Positions 11,886 to 23,079 are shown, counted from the stretch's first letter. The stretch: 64,000 nt of DNA from Platycnemis pennipes (GCA_933228895.1 OW121853.1:5896494-5960493), one strand, 5' to 3'. The notes: generated by a model not told the origin, from the sequence alone. Program-made: numbers and translations.

Positions 11886-12243
11886 ATGTGGGTATCGCGT
11901 TGATGTGGTGGCTATGGACAGTACTGGCCTCTCATCCCGAAGGCTCGGGTTCGAATCTCGGCTTAGGCTGATTTGCATATCGGGCCATACTTGAGTGCCT
12001 AGTGGAGGGCATTTCAGGTTCAGTGCTCCTTCCGTCGGATGGGACGTTAAGCCGTATTCCCCTTTCGTGATAGGAGGCCAGTGTAGACGCCAGGTTTCCC
12101 TCATGACCCTTCCTCCGTTCCCTGAAGAGTCCTGCCTTTTCACCCACCTATTCCCTCTGGGGCGGATGGCTTCTGATTTCGGTCGTCTCCCCGAAATAAC
12201 AACAGCTGTAACTAGATCCGCGTCTTCCACACTTGGGCCATAG
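11886..12243 (+). repeat. tRNA-derived SINE, family S
   Basis: The head has a B box CGGGTTCGAATCTCGG near 11946. The body carries GAGTGCCTAGTGGAGGGCAT and CGTCGGATGGGACGTTAAGC, which recur inverted at 44335-44400. The ORFs across it are spurious. Confidence 0.75.
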
Positions 12244-12510
12244 ACGGCCCAAGAAACATTTGTACGCGCGCACTTGAGAATCGCGTTTGGAAGGCGTTAA
12301 GGGCAGAGGCGAGTGTCCTCAATTTGATGAGCGCCCGAGAGAGATGGTTTGCTTACATACGCGAGCCTACGAATCCTTGTTTATTCTACTGATGCAGATT
12401 TAATAATAGGAACTGAAAGTTGGCGGAACGTTAAAATTTATTTCTAAGAGATTCCTTATCGGATTTTAAAAAGTCTTCAAAAACTTATCTACGGAGGATG
12501 GGAGAAATGA

Positions 12511-12664
12511 TTCACTTTGTACTTATTTCACGAATTTATTTCAACCCAACCGGTTTCGACGTTAGCACGTCATCATCATCAGGGGTACAATCTCCGAGAT
12601 GATGACGTGCTAACGTCGAAACCGGTTGGGTTAAAATAAATTCGTGGAATAAGTACAAAGTGAA
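12511..12664. repeat. Foldback with hammerhead-like core
   Basis: Arms 12511-12578 and 12598-12664 are inverted copies. On the minus strand near 12553-12583 CTGATGA is followed by a GACG/CGTC stem and GAAACCGG. The box order is like a hammerhead core, but with a few extra bases between box and stem. The arrangement parallels 1532-1651. Confidence 0.5.
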
Positions 12665-12812
12665 TTATTTATCCCATCATGCCGTCATTCCACAAAGCAG
12701 AGCCTGCAACAGTTGAAGTTTCATCTACGGAGGGTTCATGAAAGTCATTCATTAATAACTCGCGCTCTGGGATATTAATGATAATAATTATAATATAATA
12801 GTAATAACTCTC

Positions 12813-13113
12813 TGCTAAAATCTACAAAATACCTTCCCTGATTTCCCTGTGTCCGTCGCTGTAATCTATTGCTGCCCCTGATTCTGCGCCGATAAAATGA
12901 ACGTCAGTGTCAAATACCTCGACGTCTTGCAATTGATCTCTCGAATTTTATATCCCTGATGTAAACTGCCTGGTGCTCGTCTTTTTGGTGGACAATCAAG
13001 CGGGCTTGAGGTCTCCACTTCGTTTAGATCTGGGGAATCATCCTTGGAGGCTCCCCAATCGGACACGCTGAGCGTGAACGATGCTTTAATTCTAGCGTTA
13101 TACCACCGAAGGT
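12813..13113 (+). repeat. Dispersed repeat R1, copy 2
   Basis: Same orientation and end points as 7203-7516, with scattered substitutions. Confidence 0.8.
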
Positions 13114-13183
13114 TTTTTTGCTGAAGTATGAACTATCAATATCTAAAATGATGAAAAAAGGTGAAATACACTATTAGATCGAT

Positions 13184-13402
13184 TACAACGAAGAGCAGCG
13201 AGATATGCAAAAGGGTGTTACGATAGGGAAAGCAGTGCGTCCGGTATGTTAGCCGAATTGAGATGGGAATCGCTGTCACAGCGTAGGCTGAATTATAGGC
13301 TTAACTTTCTGAGAAAATTTAAGGAGGGACATTTCATTAATGACGTATTGCAGGATCCGACTTATTATGGTAGGCTCGATAATTCTAATATCTTGAATTG
13401 AT
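13184..13402 (+). mobile_element. LINE C C-terminal fragment
   Basis: The plus-strand translation gives LQRRAARYAKGCYDR, LRWESLSQRRLNYRLN and DPTYYGRLD, homologous to the ends of families A and B but clearly distinct from both. The A/B 3' UTR does not follow. Confidence 0.7.
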
Positions 13403-13612
13403 TGGCGTGTGAGTGTTATGCGACGCTGGCCGCAGTGCGGGTGTGCTGGCTGAGATCTGTCTTTTCTATCTTATCTTGGACCCTTAATTACTCTCGTATC
13501 TCTATTGCCCGCACTTTGTTCTCGCCAATGGTCAGAGCGAGAACGGTACTCGGTTCAAATGCGCCAGCAACTTCTTTGTCGACGCTTTTTGACCCTTTTA
13601 TCAAAAGTAGTA

Positions 13613-13902
13613 AACATCTACATCTACACGATACCCTGCAAGCCACCGCGAGGGTGTGTGGCAGGGGGTGAAGATCACCAGGCATGCACTGCCGACATGC
13701 AAACAAGCAACTAAGCATCTAAATCCTTGCTAAGCGATTTCCTGTCTTCTTCTTTTGATACACCCCTATACACTACCGCATCGTCTTTAAAAAGTCTAAG
13801 CTTACTACTAACTAAGGCAACCAAATCGTTTATGTATAAAAGAAATAGAAGCGGACCTACTACGCTATCCTGGGGAACTCCCGAGGTGACTTTGATTGGA
13901 CT
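13613..13902 (-). mobile_element. LINE A tail joined to internal RT segment
   Basis: 13613-13711 is the A 3' terminus. 13712-13902 is A RT coding sequence from around the FADD motif (here mutated) and the GxPQxS region. About 700 bp between these parts is missing, with the same orientation kept. Confidence 0.8.
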
Positions 13903-14139
13903 TGGTCCTTGTGTAAAAAGCAGAGTAGCAGTAGTAAAATTAGCTCATTGCAAAAGTCGCACGGATTCAGGCTTGATATACTAGGAACACGAAGTCAATC
14001 AAAAACTACCTGCACCCTATTCCACAGATTTTAAAATCTGTGGAAAAGTGAGAGTTGTTCGATTGAATACTCACAGCAATACTCTTCTTAAGTCATAATA
14101 TTAACCATTTATTCTCATTAGTTTTCTCAACCAGTGAAG

Positions 14140-14400
14140 AAGTGGCGGTTTCTTTCATGTCACGTCCCTCTCCATCCCCTCCCACCATTCATTCCATCTC
14201 CAAACTGCTCCCCCCCCCCCGTCTTTTCCTCTCTCTCTCATCCTCAAGAACACACCCTTTTGCTTGTCATCCCCTCCTCCGGCCACGCCTTCTCCTCCAT
14301 CCCCTTCCCTTCCTCTCCTGCCAACTCCATTCCTTCCTCCTCCTCCTCCTTTCGACACACTCTCTCCATCCTTCTCCACTTCTCAGACGCCCAAAGTCTC
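14140..14400 (+). repeat. Pyrimidine-rich tract
   Basis: A strong C/T bias with C10 and (TCC)n runs produces overlapping open frames in several registers. These are not credible proteins. Confidence 0.6.
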
Positions 14401-14700
14401 TTTCCATCTTCTTTCCAATACGTCCGAATCATGTAGTGTGCCACCCTCAATATCAGACTTCTCACCAGTCTCTTCTTCTTACGTCCTTACTCAACGATCC
14501 TGTCATTAGTTCTCGCTGCTGAGCAAAAGCTTCCTTTCCCAACTTCGAATTGACTTCAACCCCTTTTCCTCCAACATACTACATACTTCGATTTTTAAAT
14601 TGCTCCACTTGGTCTACTTTCCGACCTCTTTCATTTATATTTAAACTGGTCCTTTTAACTAAGGCTTCTAGCAAACATTCGTACGATTTTATTTCGTCGA
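14230..14700 (-). mobile_element. Degraded LINE RT fragment (type of 209-858)
   Basis: The minus strand reads NERGRKVDQVEQFK, then QQRELMTGSLSKDVRRRLVRSL and RVAHYMIRTYWKEDG. This parallels the VEQFKYLGS, KKRLVxxxxWSVxLYGxETW segment of non-LTR RTs. It is frameshifted and heavily diverged. Confidence 0.5.
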
Positions 14701-15465
14701 TTTGCCAATGGTCCTTGCAATAACGAAATAAAGCGCATCTCTCCCTGATGATGCACTCTTTCGCGACCAAACTGGACGGCTGGGGCAGACGGAGGGTTGC
14801 TTAACGAAACTTGCGGCGTTTTTTATACCCTCTAAATGGTGCTGTTTCGTGACTGGTGGCGTTGTCTGGCTCCCGTCTCGCCACATCGGCTGCCTCGGCG
14901 CCGCCTGGCGCCTCCCTAAGGGCGCCACGATTCGGTTCCGCGTGGGGAGCTCCAGCTAAGCGGCGGCTCTAAAGGCACGGCAGGGCGCCGGGCGGCGACA
15001 CCCTTCCTCCTTCTCTCCCCTTGCATCCCCGTTAATCTTCTTCTTCTTCTTCTCACCTCCTCCTCCTCATGTCTTCGTCCCACTGGCAGTGCTTTGAAAA
15101 TCGCTCTGCAGTGGCACTTCCAACGGTAAACATCGAACGGTCGAGAGTTGCTTCAATCGATATATTATCGACCATGTCTCGAGCTTCCAGTGAAATAAAC
15201 GCCTGGCTGTTTTGCTTGCAAATGAAGGCGATAGCATATCGAATCGCATAATATCCGGTCGATTTCGACGGAAAACGGCTACAAGCATGACATCTAAGCG
15301 CATTCAAAGGAAAAACACATACTTTGGATGAAGACACATAAAGATCTGCAGACAGCTATACGCTTTAATAAATATAGCTAACAGGCTATATAGATTGCTT
15401 GAACGACATCCGTCACGCTACTAATCGTATTGTTATGAATCATCATTATCGATAAAATAATGTAC

Positions 15466-15572
15466 AAAACAGTACTGAAGTTGATGCGATATTTTTAGAT
15501 TTTAAAAAGGCATTCGATAAAGTTCCTCATAATAAAATAATATTGAAGTTAGAGAGTTTTGGTATAAATAAA
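15466..15572 (+). mobile_element. LINE A internal RT fragment
   Basis: About 107 bp matching the A RT region EVDAIFLDFKKAFDKVPH. Both ends are truncated. Confidence 0.75.
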
Positions 15573-15739
15573 TACTCCCCCCTCTCCAAGCTGAATTGTG
15601 CATGTGCAGAATTTTCTGCATTTTGTTTTTAATAGGCAACGACCGGCGATTAATACTGAACATGACGATTAGCAAACATGCAAAATGGCTCTATATAAAA
15701 CATTGATTACAATAATACATATCGATAGTCTGTCTTTTA

Positions 15740-17053
15740 GGCTGTATCCGAATTCATTAGCCATTAGGAATTAGCCATGTTCCTTTAGCCATCGAAGGTG
15801 CCTGAATTCCCCGATGACTAAAGGGAGCATGAATTCGGACGAAAGCTACAGTGTCGCAACCTACGGTGTAACAATGGTACTTTAAAACAAATGAGTAGCA
15901 ATAACCTGAATTGAGGTACTCGTATTTCACTCGCGGTCATTTTTGAAGAAAAAGAACTTTTGTAAAAGTTCTTTTGTTGTTTTTGAAGTTAAAAGGATGA
16001 TCACCGGAGATATTCTGTTTTAATTAAAAACTATTTTATCAGCAAATAAACTAGCTTAAGCTCGAGCATTGACATAGATTGTTATTATATTATTATTTGA
16101 TCAAATGCTCACTGTAGCGGTAAGACTTTCTCCATTTTCGCCTACGTCTAGCATTACAAAGCCTTTATTTCCAGATATTCCAAGTAGCAATCACCTTTCG
16201 GTTATTATTTTACGTAATTTAATGCTTCTTCCATTATAATTACACAAACTTTGTTTTGAAGTGCTTCAATTTACAACCTAGTCCATGGTTACGCCCAAGT
16301 GCAATGTCGTACCTAGAGTACATCTTCTTACAAATTGTTAGTGCAGATAATAAAATGGAAAGGAACAGATCTGTAGGTGAAATACCCGGTTTGGTGATGA
16401 AATCGGGGCTGACGGTATTCATTTATTAAATATCGGCCGCATTTTATCACAAATAATGTAGGTACAAGTAGAAGAGAAAACTACCGTACAAATTTCAAAA
16501 ACTCATATCAGCCAATTCAACCACTTGCTTCACAATTATTGTTTAAAAAACAGAAAAGCAATTCATCTCACCGATTTATAGAGATATTTGTGTTCTTTGA
16601 ATATTTACAACTCCAAGTTTAATGTCTTAGCAAGATATAGTCATGAATTATTTTCCGTTATACACTTAGGAATTCCCTATTTAATTTATATTTGTCATTT
16701 TTAACATTTGAATTTCAATCTTTCTGATGGGAAAAAAACGAAATAATATCAAACTCACACATGAAGTATTTCTTCGGCTCCTTTATGAGCAATAAACATC
16801 GCGCAAGTAATTGTTTACATTTTGTTACCACAACAACCATTCTTCTACCCTCCAAAGGCGCTAAGAATTATGGGATGGTTTTTAAAGATGGCGACGCAAA
16901 AGGATACACTTCATGCTCACTTTGTTGAAGGCAACATTAGGTGACTAAATTCGGTGACTAAACTGATGCCTACGAATACGGACACACTACAAGATGGCTT
17001 CCTCCCTACGAAGGGAGCATTTAGGCAGCTAATTGGCGAATTCGGACACGGCC
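15740..17053. mobile_element. Possible PIF/Harbinger-like nonautonomous element
   Basis: The left end GGCTGTATCCGAATTC and the inverted right end GGCCGTGTCCGAATTC are flanked by TTA on both sides (15737-15739, 17054-17056). A 3-bp TTA/TAA duplication is characteristic of PIF/Harbinger. No transposase is recognised in the 1314 bp. A related subterminal sequence occurs at 58790-58860. Confidence 0.45.
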
Positions 17054-17690
17054 TTAATTGGAGGGGCGGGTTTAAAAAGGACAAAACTGGCGTCAAACCA
17101 ATCCTAGGATTGTTTACCAATGATGATGATAAGCCGTAATAATAATATAATAAAAATGGAATCTGGCGTAGACATATATTTGGATGTATCTAACGACATT
17201 AAAGACTTTAATATTACTTTCCAAAACACTATATTTTAAAATTTTTAGTAATATTGTTATTTCAATGAAATATAATTTTGCATTTGTTAAAACTGTATTT
17301 CCTTTTCTTCACATCCCTAAGACTATTGAATACAAATATCACAGAGCTCGGTCCCGCTGCTCTTATAGAACCGGAGGATATGTCGCTACCTTCTGTGACT
17401 TGCGCTATTTAGACGTCCCTTTCGCTCTAGTGATACGTAGAGCGATTAAGCGTCACTTCATTAAGAAATAAATGGACGTGTTTAATTACCTTGTAATTTA
17501 GTTTTAGTCCTCCACGGATCATTTAAAAATTACCGGTATCAAACATCGAGTTTGGCTGTAAGTTGCCCATTGTTGTGATTGTGTTGCTACAATTTCGCAG
17601 GAAAATAGAGGAACATCAACTTCGCCAGTAGTTCTAACGCGGATCTATATTGTTTGACGTGTACCAAATATCGACCTGAACTCGCAAGGC

Positions 17691-18612
17691 ATCTACATCT
17701 ACATAATACCCTGCAAGCCACCATAAAGGTGTGTGGCAGGGGGTGAATTCTCACCAAACATGCACTACATATTTATTTTAAAAGGATTAGTATTAATATA
17801 TTAGTCTAGACTGCAATATTTAAAAAGATAAAAATAGTAAACTACGCATGCAAAAACGTGCTGTTAGTTGGGTTACCTTCAAGTCCTTACACCAACATGC
17901 AACTACCTATGCTATCCATTGTACACTCGTACATCTACGTAATACCCTGCAAGCCACCATAAAGGTGTGTGGCAGGGGGTGATTGGGTATATCACCCCCT
18001 GCCACACACTGCCGTTTGAACGTATTGGGTATATTTACCGCTATTAATATCTCCAATAGTACGAGAAAAAGGACATTTTTGAATCTGTCAGTGCGGCAAT
18101 CAATTTATCTAATTTTGTGACTATGGTCCCTAGTCTAACATAGTAAGTTGGGGTTCGCAAAATATTTTAATCATCATCACTGAAAATATTGCCTTGGAAT
18201 TTGTTTAAGAGATTAAGTCTATATTTCAACCTGCGATCTGACAATGATTCCCATTTCAATTCATTTAATAGACTGGTTACGCTAATATAATTATCGTACC
18301 GTCCCTTTACAAATCTTGCCGATCTTCGCTGCACACGTTCAAGTTCATTACTTAGACCGATTTCGTAGGGATCCCATACACTGGCAGCATATTCCAAATG
18401 ATGTCTAGCAAGGGAAAAGTAGCTGATTTCTCGTACATGATCGTCACATTTACCCAATACTCTTTTGACGAATCCCAGTTTACGATTCGCTTGACCCATT
18501 ATTTCACGAATGTGATTACCCCAGGAAAGATCATGTGTCAGTCTTATTCCTAGATATTCAATGGATTCCACGTTTGTTAATTCATTATTACTTATTTTGT
18601 AAGTGCTAGGAC
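17691..18612 (-). mobile_element. LINE B 3' fragment with inserted palindromic tail
   Basis: The minus-strand B copy includes the frame 18706-18167 (RT end, LSWGNHIREIMGQANRKLG and downstream). A second tail unit with a palindrome (GGCAGGGGGTGA...TCACCCCCTGCC) interrupts the 3' UTR at about 17932-18014. Confidence 0.85.
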
Positions 18613-19033
18613 GCAGTCGCTGTTTACACGTGCAAGTGGTGCTTAGCAGCGGACTGTCATTGCAGCCAACAACTGCCACGCGTGAACGAAAAGGTCGAAA
18701 ATGCATCGGTTATAACGAAACATCGAGACGGTCTCGCTTCGCACGGCCGAACAGATCTCTTCGACCCACGCTCCGTAATTAACCCCCCCACCTCCTCCTC
18801 AGCCTTGACGTGACGTCACCGAGTGGGTTTCCGCTGCCCCTGGGCATGGATGTCGTCATCGATGGACTACGTCTTCGGCATTCTTGAGCTCTCTTTCTCC
18901 TTGGGCTGCCTCCAATAAGATCCCCCCCCCTTGCAGTGTCGCCGCTTCGAGAGGGCAAAGGTCAGCCGATGACAACAGCCACTCACGCGGAAGTGCAATG
19001 CTGGAGAGGGTATCCGATTCTGAAAGGCCCCTG

Positions 19034-19085
19034 CACCTACATGGTACCCTGCAAGTCACCATAAAGGTGTGTGGCAGGGGGAAAA
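19034..19085 (-). repeat. Isolated LINE 3' tail
   Basis: About 50 bp of the shared A/B terminus only (ACCCTGCAAGTCACC...GTGTGGCAGGGGG). Confidence 0.65.
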
Positions 19086-19124
19086 CCCTACTCACCGGGT
19101 TTCACTCCGGATTACACTCGTGAC

Positions 19125-19435
19125 GATTAGGGGTGTTTAGTCGGAATCGAAATCGCAATTTTGTGCACGAAATTGTTAGATTGAAATGAAAAGAGAATTT
19201 TAGTAAAAAAATTAATCTTCTTACCACAGCCATTCACTCATAAATTAAGCACACCTTTGTGGTGGCTTGCACGGTATTATGTAGATGTAAATCAAAAATT
19301 TAAATAAGCAAAAGGTGACGCCCACGAAAAAGCTGCTGTGATAACATTGACGTAATTTTCCTCCCGTCCTTGACTGCTTTTAGGGGAAGGGAAGGGAGTG
19401 GAGGGGGGTTCTCGGAAGGTCTACTCTCACAGATT
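19125..19435 (+). mobile_element. Helitron 3' fragment
   Basis: The segment is homologous to 43010-43268 (shared blocks CGAAATCGCAA, ATTCACTCATAAAT, CTTTTAGGGGAAGGGAAGGG). In that copy it directly follows Helitron helicase coding sequence. Here it is split by a ~43-bp LINE tail (19249-19291). Confidence 0.65.
19249..19291 (+). repeat. Tiny LINE tail insertion in Helitron fragment
   Basis: CACACCTTTGTGGTGGCTTG...ATGTAGATGTA interrupts sequence that is continuous at 43115-43140, so this ~43-bp piece is an insertion. Confidence 0.7.
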
Positions 19436-19448
19436 ACCACATAGATTT

Positions 19449-19595
19449 TCAAATACTATAGATACTAACAATCTAGTTGCATGAGACCCTATAGTAGCAT
19501 GTTTGCATATTGGTAGTGCATGTTTGGTGATCTTCACCCCCTGCCACACACCCTCGCGGCGGCTTGCAGGGTATCGTGTAGATGTAGATGTAGAC
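19449..19595 (+). mobile_element. LINE A tail fragment
   Basis: The last ~145 bp of family A, ending in GTAGATGTAGATGTAG. Confidence 0.8.
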
Positions 19596-19913
19596 AGGTT
19601 CTCGCCTCGCGGTCACGTTATGATTGAATCTACATTTCGCGATATTGTGATTGTACCATTTCAATTGCTGTCTAAATTATAAAAAAAATAGGATACATCT
19701 AATTAAAACAGTATTTATCTATCTTGAATTGCCTATTTTAGTGAAGTATTTATTTTAAAAGCATAAGTTTTATTGATGTTCGATCAAAAGCATTTAATTC
19801 AATAGCATCTTGCATTTGAGGCAGCATTCCTATACTTGAGGCAGCATTTGTACAAACTGTAAACGTAAATAGCAGGTGACCGTGAATCAAAACCTTATTG
19901 TCTAGGCACGGTT

Positions 19914-20649
19914 ACATCTACATCTAGATAATACCCTTCAAGCCACCACAAGGGTGTGTGGCAGGCGGTGATTTCTCACCAAACATGCACTTCATATCAT
20001 GCGTAAAAAAAGGAATAGTATTAATAGAGTACTCAGAACTACACTAATTAAAAAATATAGAAATTGCAAAGCAAACATGCAAAAACATTCTGTTGGTAGG
20101 GTTAGCTTTAAGTACTCATACCAACCAATGCTATTCATTGCTACTCTCCAATAGGACATATTTACCGTTATTCGTATACCTAATTGTACGAGGGAAAAAG
20201 GACATTTTGATTCTGTCATTTCGGCAATCAATTTCTCTAATTTTGCGATTATGGTCCCTAGTCTACCATAGTAAGTTGGGGTTCGCGAAATATTTTTAAC
20301 ATCATACTTGAAAATATGGTTAGGGAAAGTATTTAAGAGATTAAGTCAATTTCAACCCGCGATCTGACAATGATTCCCATTTTAATTCATTTATTAATCT
20401 GGTTACGCCAATATAGTTATCGTACCGTCCCTTTACAAATCTTGCCGATCTTCGCTGCACACGTTCAAGTTCATTACTTAGACAGATTTCGTAGGGATGC
20501 CATACACTGGTAGTATATTCCGAATGAGGTCTAACAAGGGAAATGTAACTGATTTCTCGTACATGATCTTCACATTTACCCAGTACTCTTTTGACGAATC
20601 CCAGTTTACGATTGGCTTCATCCATTACTTCACGTATGTGTTTACCCCA
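19914..20649 (-). mobile_element. LINE B 3' fragment
   Basis: The B terminus (CATCTACATCTAGATAATACCC) is followed upstream by the 3' UTR and C-terminal coding region (20625-20341). Homology ends abruptly at 20649 against a tRNA-like SINE. Confidence 0.85.
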
Positions 20650-20651
20650 TT

Positions 20652-20760
20652 AATTGAAAAATCCGCAAGTTCCGGGATTCGAACCCGGGCCCTCAAAATG
20701 GGTGTCCAGAACTCTAGCCACTACACCAACCTGATCCCCATTACGTTAGCGTCCGGAGGG
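20652..20760 (-). repeat. tRNA-derived SINE head
   Basis: On the minus strand an A box GGTTGGTGTAGTGGCTAGAG and a B box GGGTTCGAATCCCGG are spaced as in pol III promoters. It abuts the 5' end of the LINE B fragment. Confidence 0.65.
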
Positions 20761-20851
20761 GATAACGATCAATGTGATTGGAGCAGCTTACAACAACCGT
20801 CGAAGACAGTCGAAAGTGTGTGATGAGACCTTTGGAGAGTGATATGAACTA

Positions 20852-21124
20852 ATGTTTGGTATTCAACACCGATTTTTGGGTAAACAACGACTGATTGAAA
20901 CCCTGTCTCGCACTTTTAAAGGGACGATACTACATAATGTGACTGTCCTTTCATTTGAGAATGACAAGAAAGTGTTGAAACCGGTCCGCGTGTACTCAAT
21001 TAACGGTGTGGCACAACAAATTTTACTTAATTTTACTTTCGAATATAAAGCTACACATGGTAATCTCGCGAACCATTGGATAGGTATATGGTCATTGAGG
21101 GTCTGCACCTTGAGCCGCTTATAG
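20852..21124 (+). CDS. Unrecognised small open frame
   Basis: A 90-codon frame starting MFGIQHRFLGKQRL. It matches no family I recognise and has no upstream promoter or splice context. Its position in an intron between repeats makes chance or a decayed TE more likely than a gene. Confidence 0.1.
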   Translation: MFGIQHRFLGKQRLIETLSRTFKGTILHNVTVLSFENDKKVLKPVRVYSINGVAQQILLNFTFEYKATHGNLANHWIGIWSLRVCTLSRL

Positions 21125-21160
21125 TCCCCTTCTGTCCCCTATAATATATATAGATTGTAT

Positions 21161-22346
21161 CATGGATAAATGATTTCCCACCTGATCGGTTGCCAAGGGG
21201 TTTTTTGGACTGTGTTCCGTCACCGGCAACTGAAGTCACTTCGGGTGTCCCACAGGAAGTGTGATAGGTCCACTCCTGTTCCTTCTGTTCATCAATGATA
21301 TCAATAAGGTGGTAAAAAGTAAGCTTCGTTCATTTGCCGATGACGCAGTAGTGTACAGAGAAATACTATGCCTAAACGGTAAAGAATATTTAAATGATGA
21401 CATACAAGCAAATGAAAAATGGTGTGATACATGGCAGTTAGAATTAAATTTAACAAAATGTCTAGTTATGAATTTTTGGAGAAAGAATAGCTCTCTTCCT
21501 AGCACTTACAAAATAAGTAATAATGAATTAGCAACCGTGGAATCCATTAAATATCTTGGAATTAGACTGACACATGATCTTTCCTGGGGTAAACACATAC
21601 GTGAAATGATGGGTCAAGCGAATCGTAAAATGGGTTTCATCAAAAGAGTATTGGGTAAATGTGACGAACATGTACGAGAAATCAGCTACTTTTCCCTTGT
21701 TAGACCTCATTTGGAATATGCTGCCAGTGTATGGGATCCCTACGAAATCGGTCTAAGTAACGAACTTGAACGTGCGCAGCGAAGATCGGCAAGATTTGTA
21801 AAGGGACGATACGATAATTATATTGGCGTAACCAGATTAATAAATGAATTAAAATGGGAATCATTGTCAGATCACGGGTTGAAATTTAGACTTAATCTCT
21901 TAAACAAATTCCAAGATCTTATTTTCAGTGATGATGTTAAAAATATTTCGCGAACCCCAACTTACTATGGTAGACTAGGGACCATAATCGCAAAATTAGA
22001 GAAATTGATTGCCGAAATGACAGAATCAAAACGTCCTTTTTCCCTCGTACAATTAGGGATACATGAATAGCGGTAAATACGTCCAATACGAGTGAATCAA
22101 TCCATAGCATTGGTATTTGCATGGTGGTATAAGGACTCGAAGCTAACCCAACTTAAAGCACGTTTTTGCATTCTTACTTTGCTATTTTTATGTTTTTAAA
22201 TATTGCAGTCTAGACTAATATACTAATACTAATCCTTTTAAATGCGTGATATGTAGTGCATGTTTGGTGTGAATTCACCCCATGCCACACACCCTCGAGG
22301 TGGCTTGCAGGGTTTATGTAAATGTAGATATAGATAAATATTTTCC
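21161..22346 (+). mobile_element. LINE B 3' half
   Basis: The frame at 21261-22070 (269 codons) runs from the RT core (LRSFADDAVVYRE) through the family C-terminal region and is followed by the B 3' UTR. Homology begins at about 21161, before the GVPQGS block, with a frame break. It is 5'-truncated and lies next to the GK5-like exon donor at 22438. Confidence 0.85.
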
Positions 22347-22443
22347 CCTTTCGCGCGAGATGTTGGCGGGACCTGACGACGGTGGCGGCCGAATTCCCAG
22401 AATTCTCGTTTCGAGATGTACTCTAAATGGAGTATGTTCTCAC

Positions 22444-22701
22444 GGAGCACGTGATGGGGATGCTGTGTCCCCAGACGGCGGCGTCGGTGGCCCCGAAGGC
22501 GTCGCCCGCCGTGTCCACCACCGTGGGCAGCATGTCCCTGTGGAAGCTGAAGAGGGAGAGGGCCCAGGAGGCCCAGTCCAGGGTGAAGGGGTCGTAGAAA
22601 CCGGTGGCCGAGGCGCAGGAAGGGTCGGTCACGTGCAGGCGACGGCCGGACATGCGGTGCAGCAGCCACGTGTCCACGGTGCCGAATAAGGCGCCCTCTT
22701 C
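22444..22701 (-). CDS. GK5: GK5-like FGGY kinase exon (middle)
   Basis: This 258-nt exon encodes 86 residues in phase 0 at both ends. On the minus strand it starts after a TTTCCAG acceptor and ends before a GTGAGA donor (plus 22438-22443). It reads LFGTVDTWLLHRMSG, then HVTDPSCASATGFYDPFTLDW, the block in which FGGY glycerol kinases have FGT-(I/V)-D-(T/S)-W-L followed by the TD-(F/Y)-SNAS-T-G-L-F-D-P motif. The TGFYDP form is closer to GK5 than to classical glycerol kinase. It joins without a frame break to the exon at 62338-62508, about 39.6 kb upstream in the gene, and to the exon at 9434-9560. A longer open frame of 175 codons in another minus-strand frame overlaps it and is a GC-driven shadow. 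LINE B sequence ends about 90 bp beyond the donor. Confidence 0.9.
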
Positions 22702-23079
22702 CTGGAAAGCATGAGAAAGAGAGAATGATGGCCGGCCACGGAACTGCCTCTCGGCTACGTTTCAAATTAAGTTTGCTGCAGAGAGAGATTTTTGTCTTAT
22801 TTGCGTCAAATTTACATAATACGTGTAGTATTTATTCACATAATACGTGTGTCAGTTATAGCTATGTGGAAAGCTGTATTAAAAATCTACTCTTCCGATT
22901 TCATTTTTTTGCAATTTGACTTAAGAATCGATACTTAAGTGAAACAGATATTAATTATTGCTTAATGAGGCACGACCTTAATTTGCTGTTATTTTTTATC
23001 TTGCTTGCTTTCATCCTTAAGAGCATAGATTTATCCATAGTAAAATACACTTCCAACAAGTGGAAACGAGTATTCACAG

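Larger units (their letters stand above)
9561..22443 (-). other. GK5-like intron, about 12.9 kb
   Basis: This interval lies between the exon ending at 22444 and the exon starting at 9560, with donor GTGAGA and acceptor TTTCTCAG. It holds LINE A and B fragments, a SINE, two hairpin repeats, a Harbinger-like element and a Helitron 3' piece. No coding exon was recognised inside it. Confidence 0.75.

Noticed and set aside
14134..14522. Overlapping open frames of 74-126 codons
   Set aside because: They arise from a C/T-rich low-complexity tract on both strands, and the minus strand carries a decayed LINE.
20652..20760. Functional tRNA gene
   Set aside because: Good A and B boxes, but I could not draw a full cloverleaf with acceptor stem, and it abuts a LINE. 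The same applies to the heads at 5945, 44317 and 58690.
22238..22765. 175-codon minus-strand open frame
   Set aside because: It overlaps the GK5-like exon in another frame, is Arg/Pro/Gly-rich from GC bias, and runs through LINE tail sequence.
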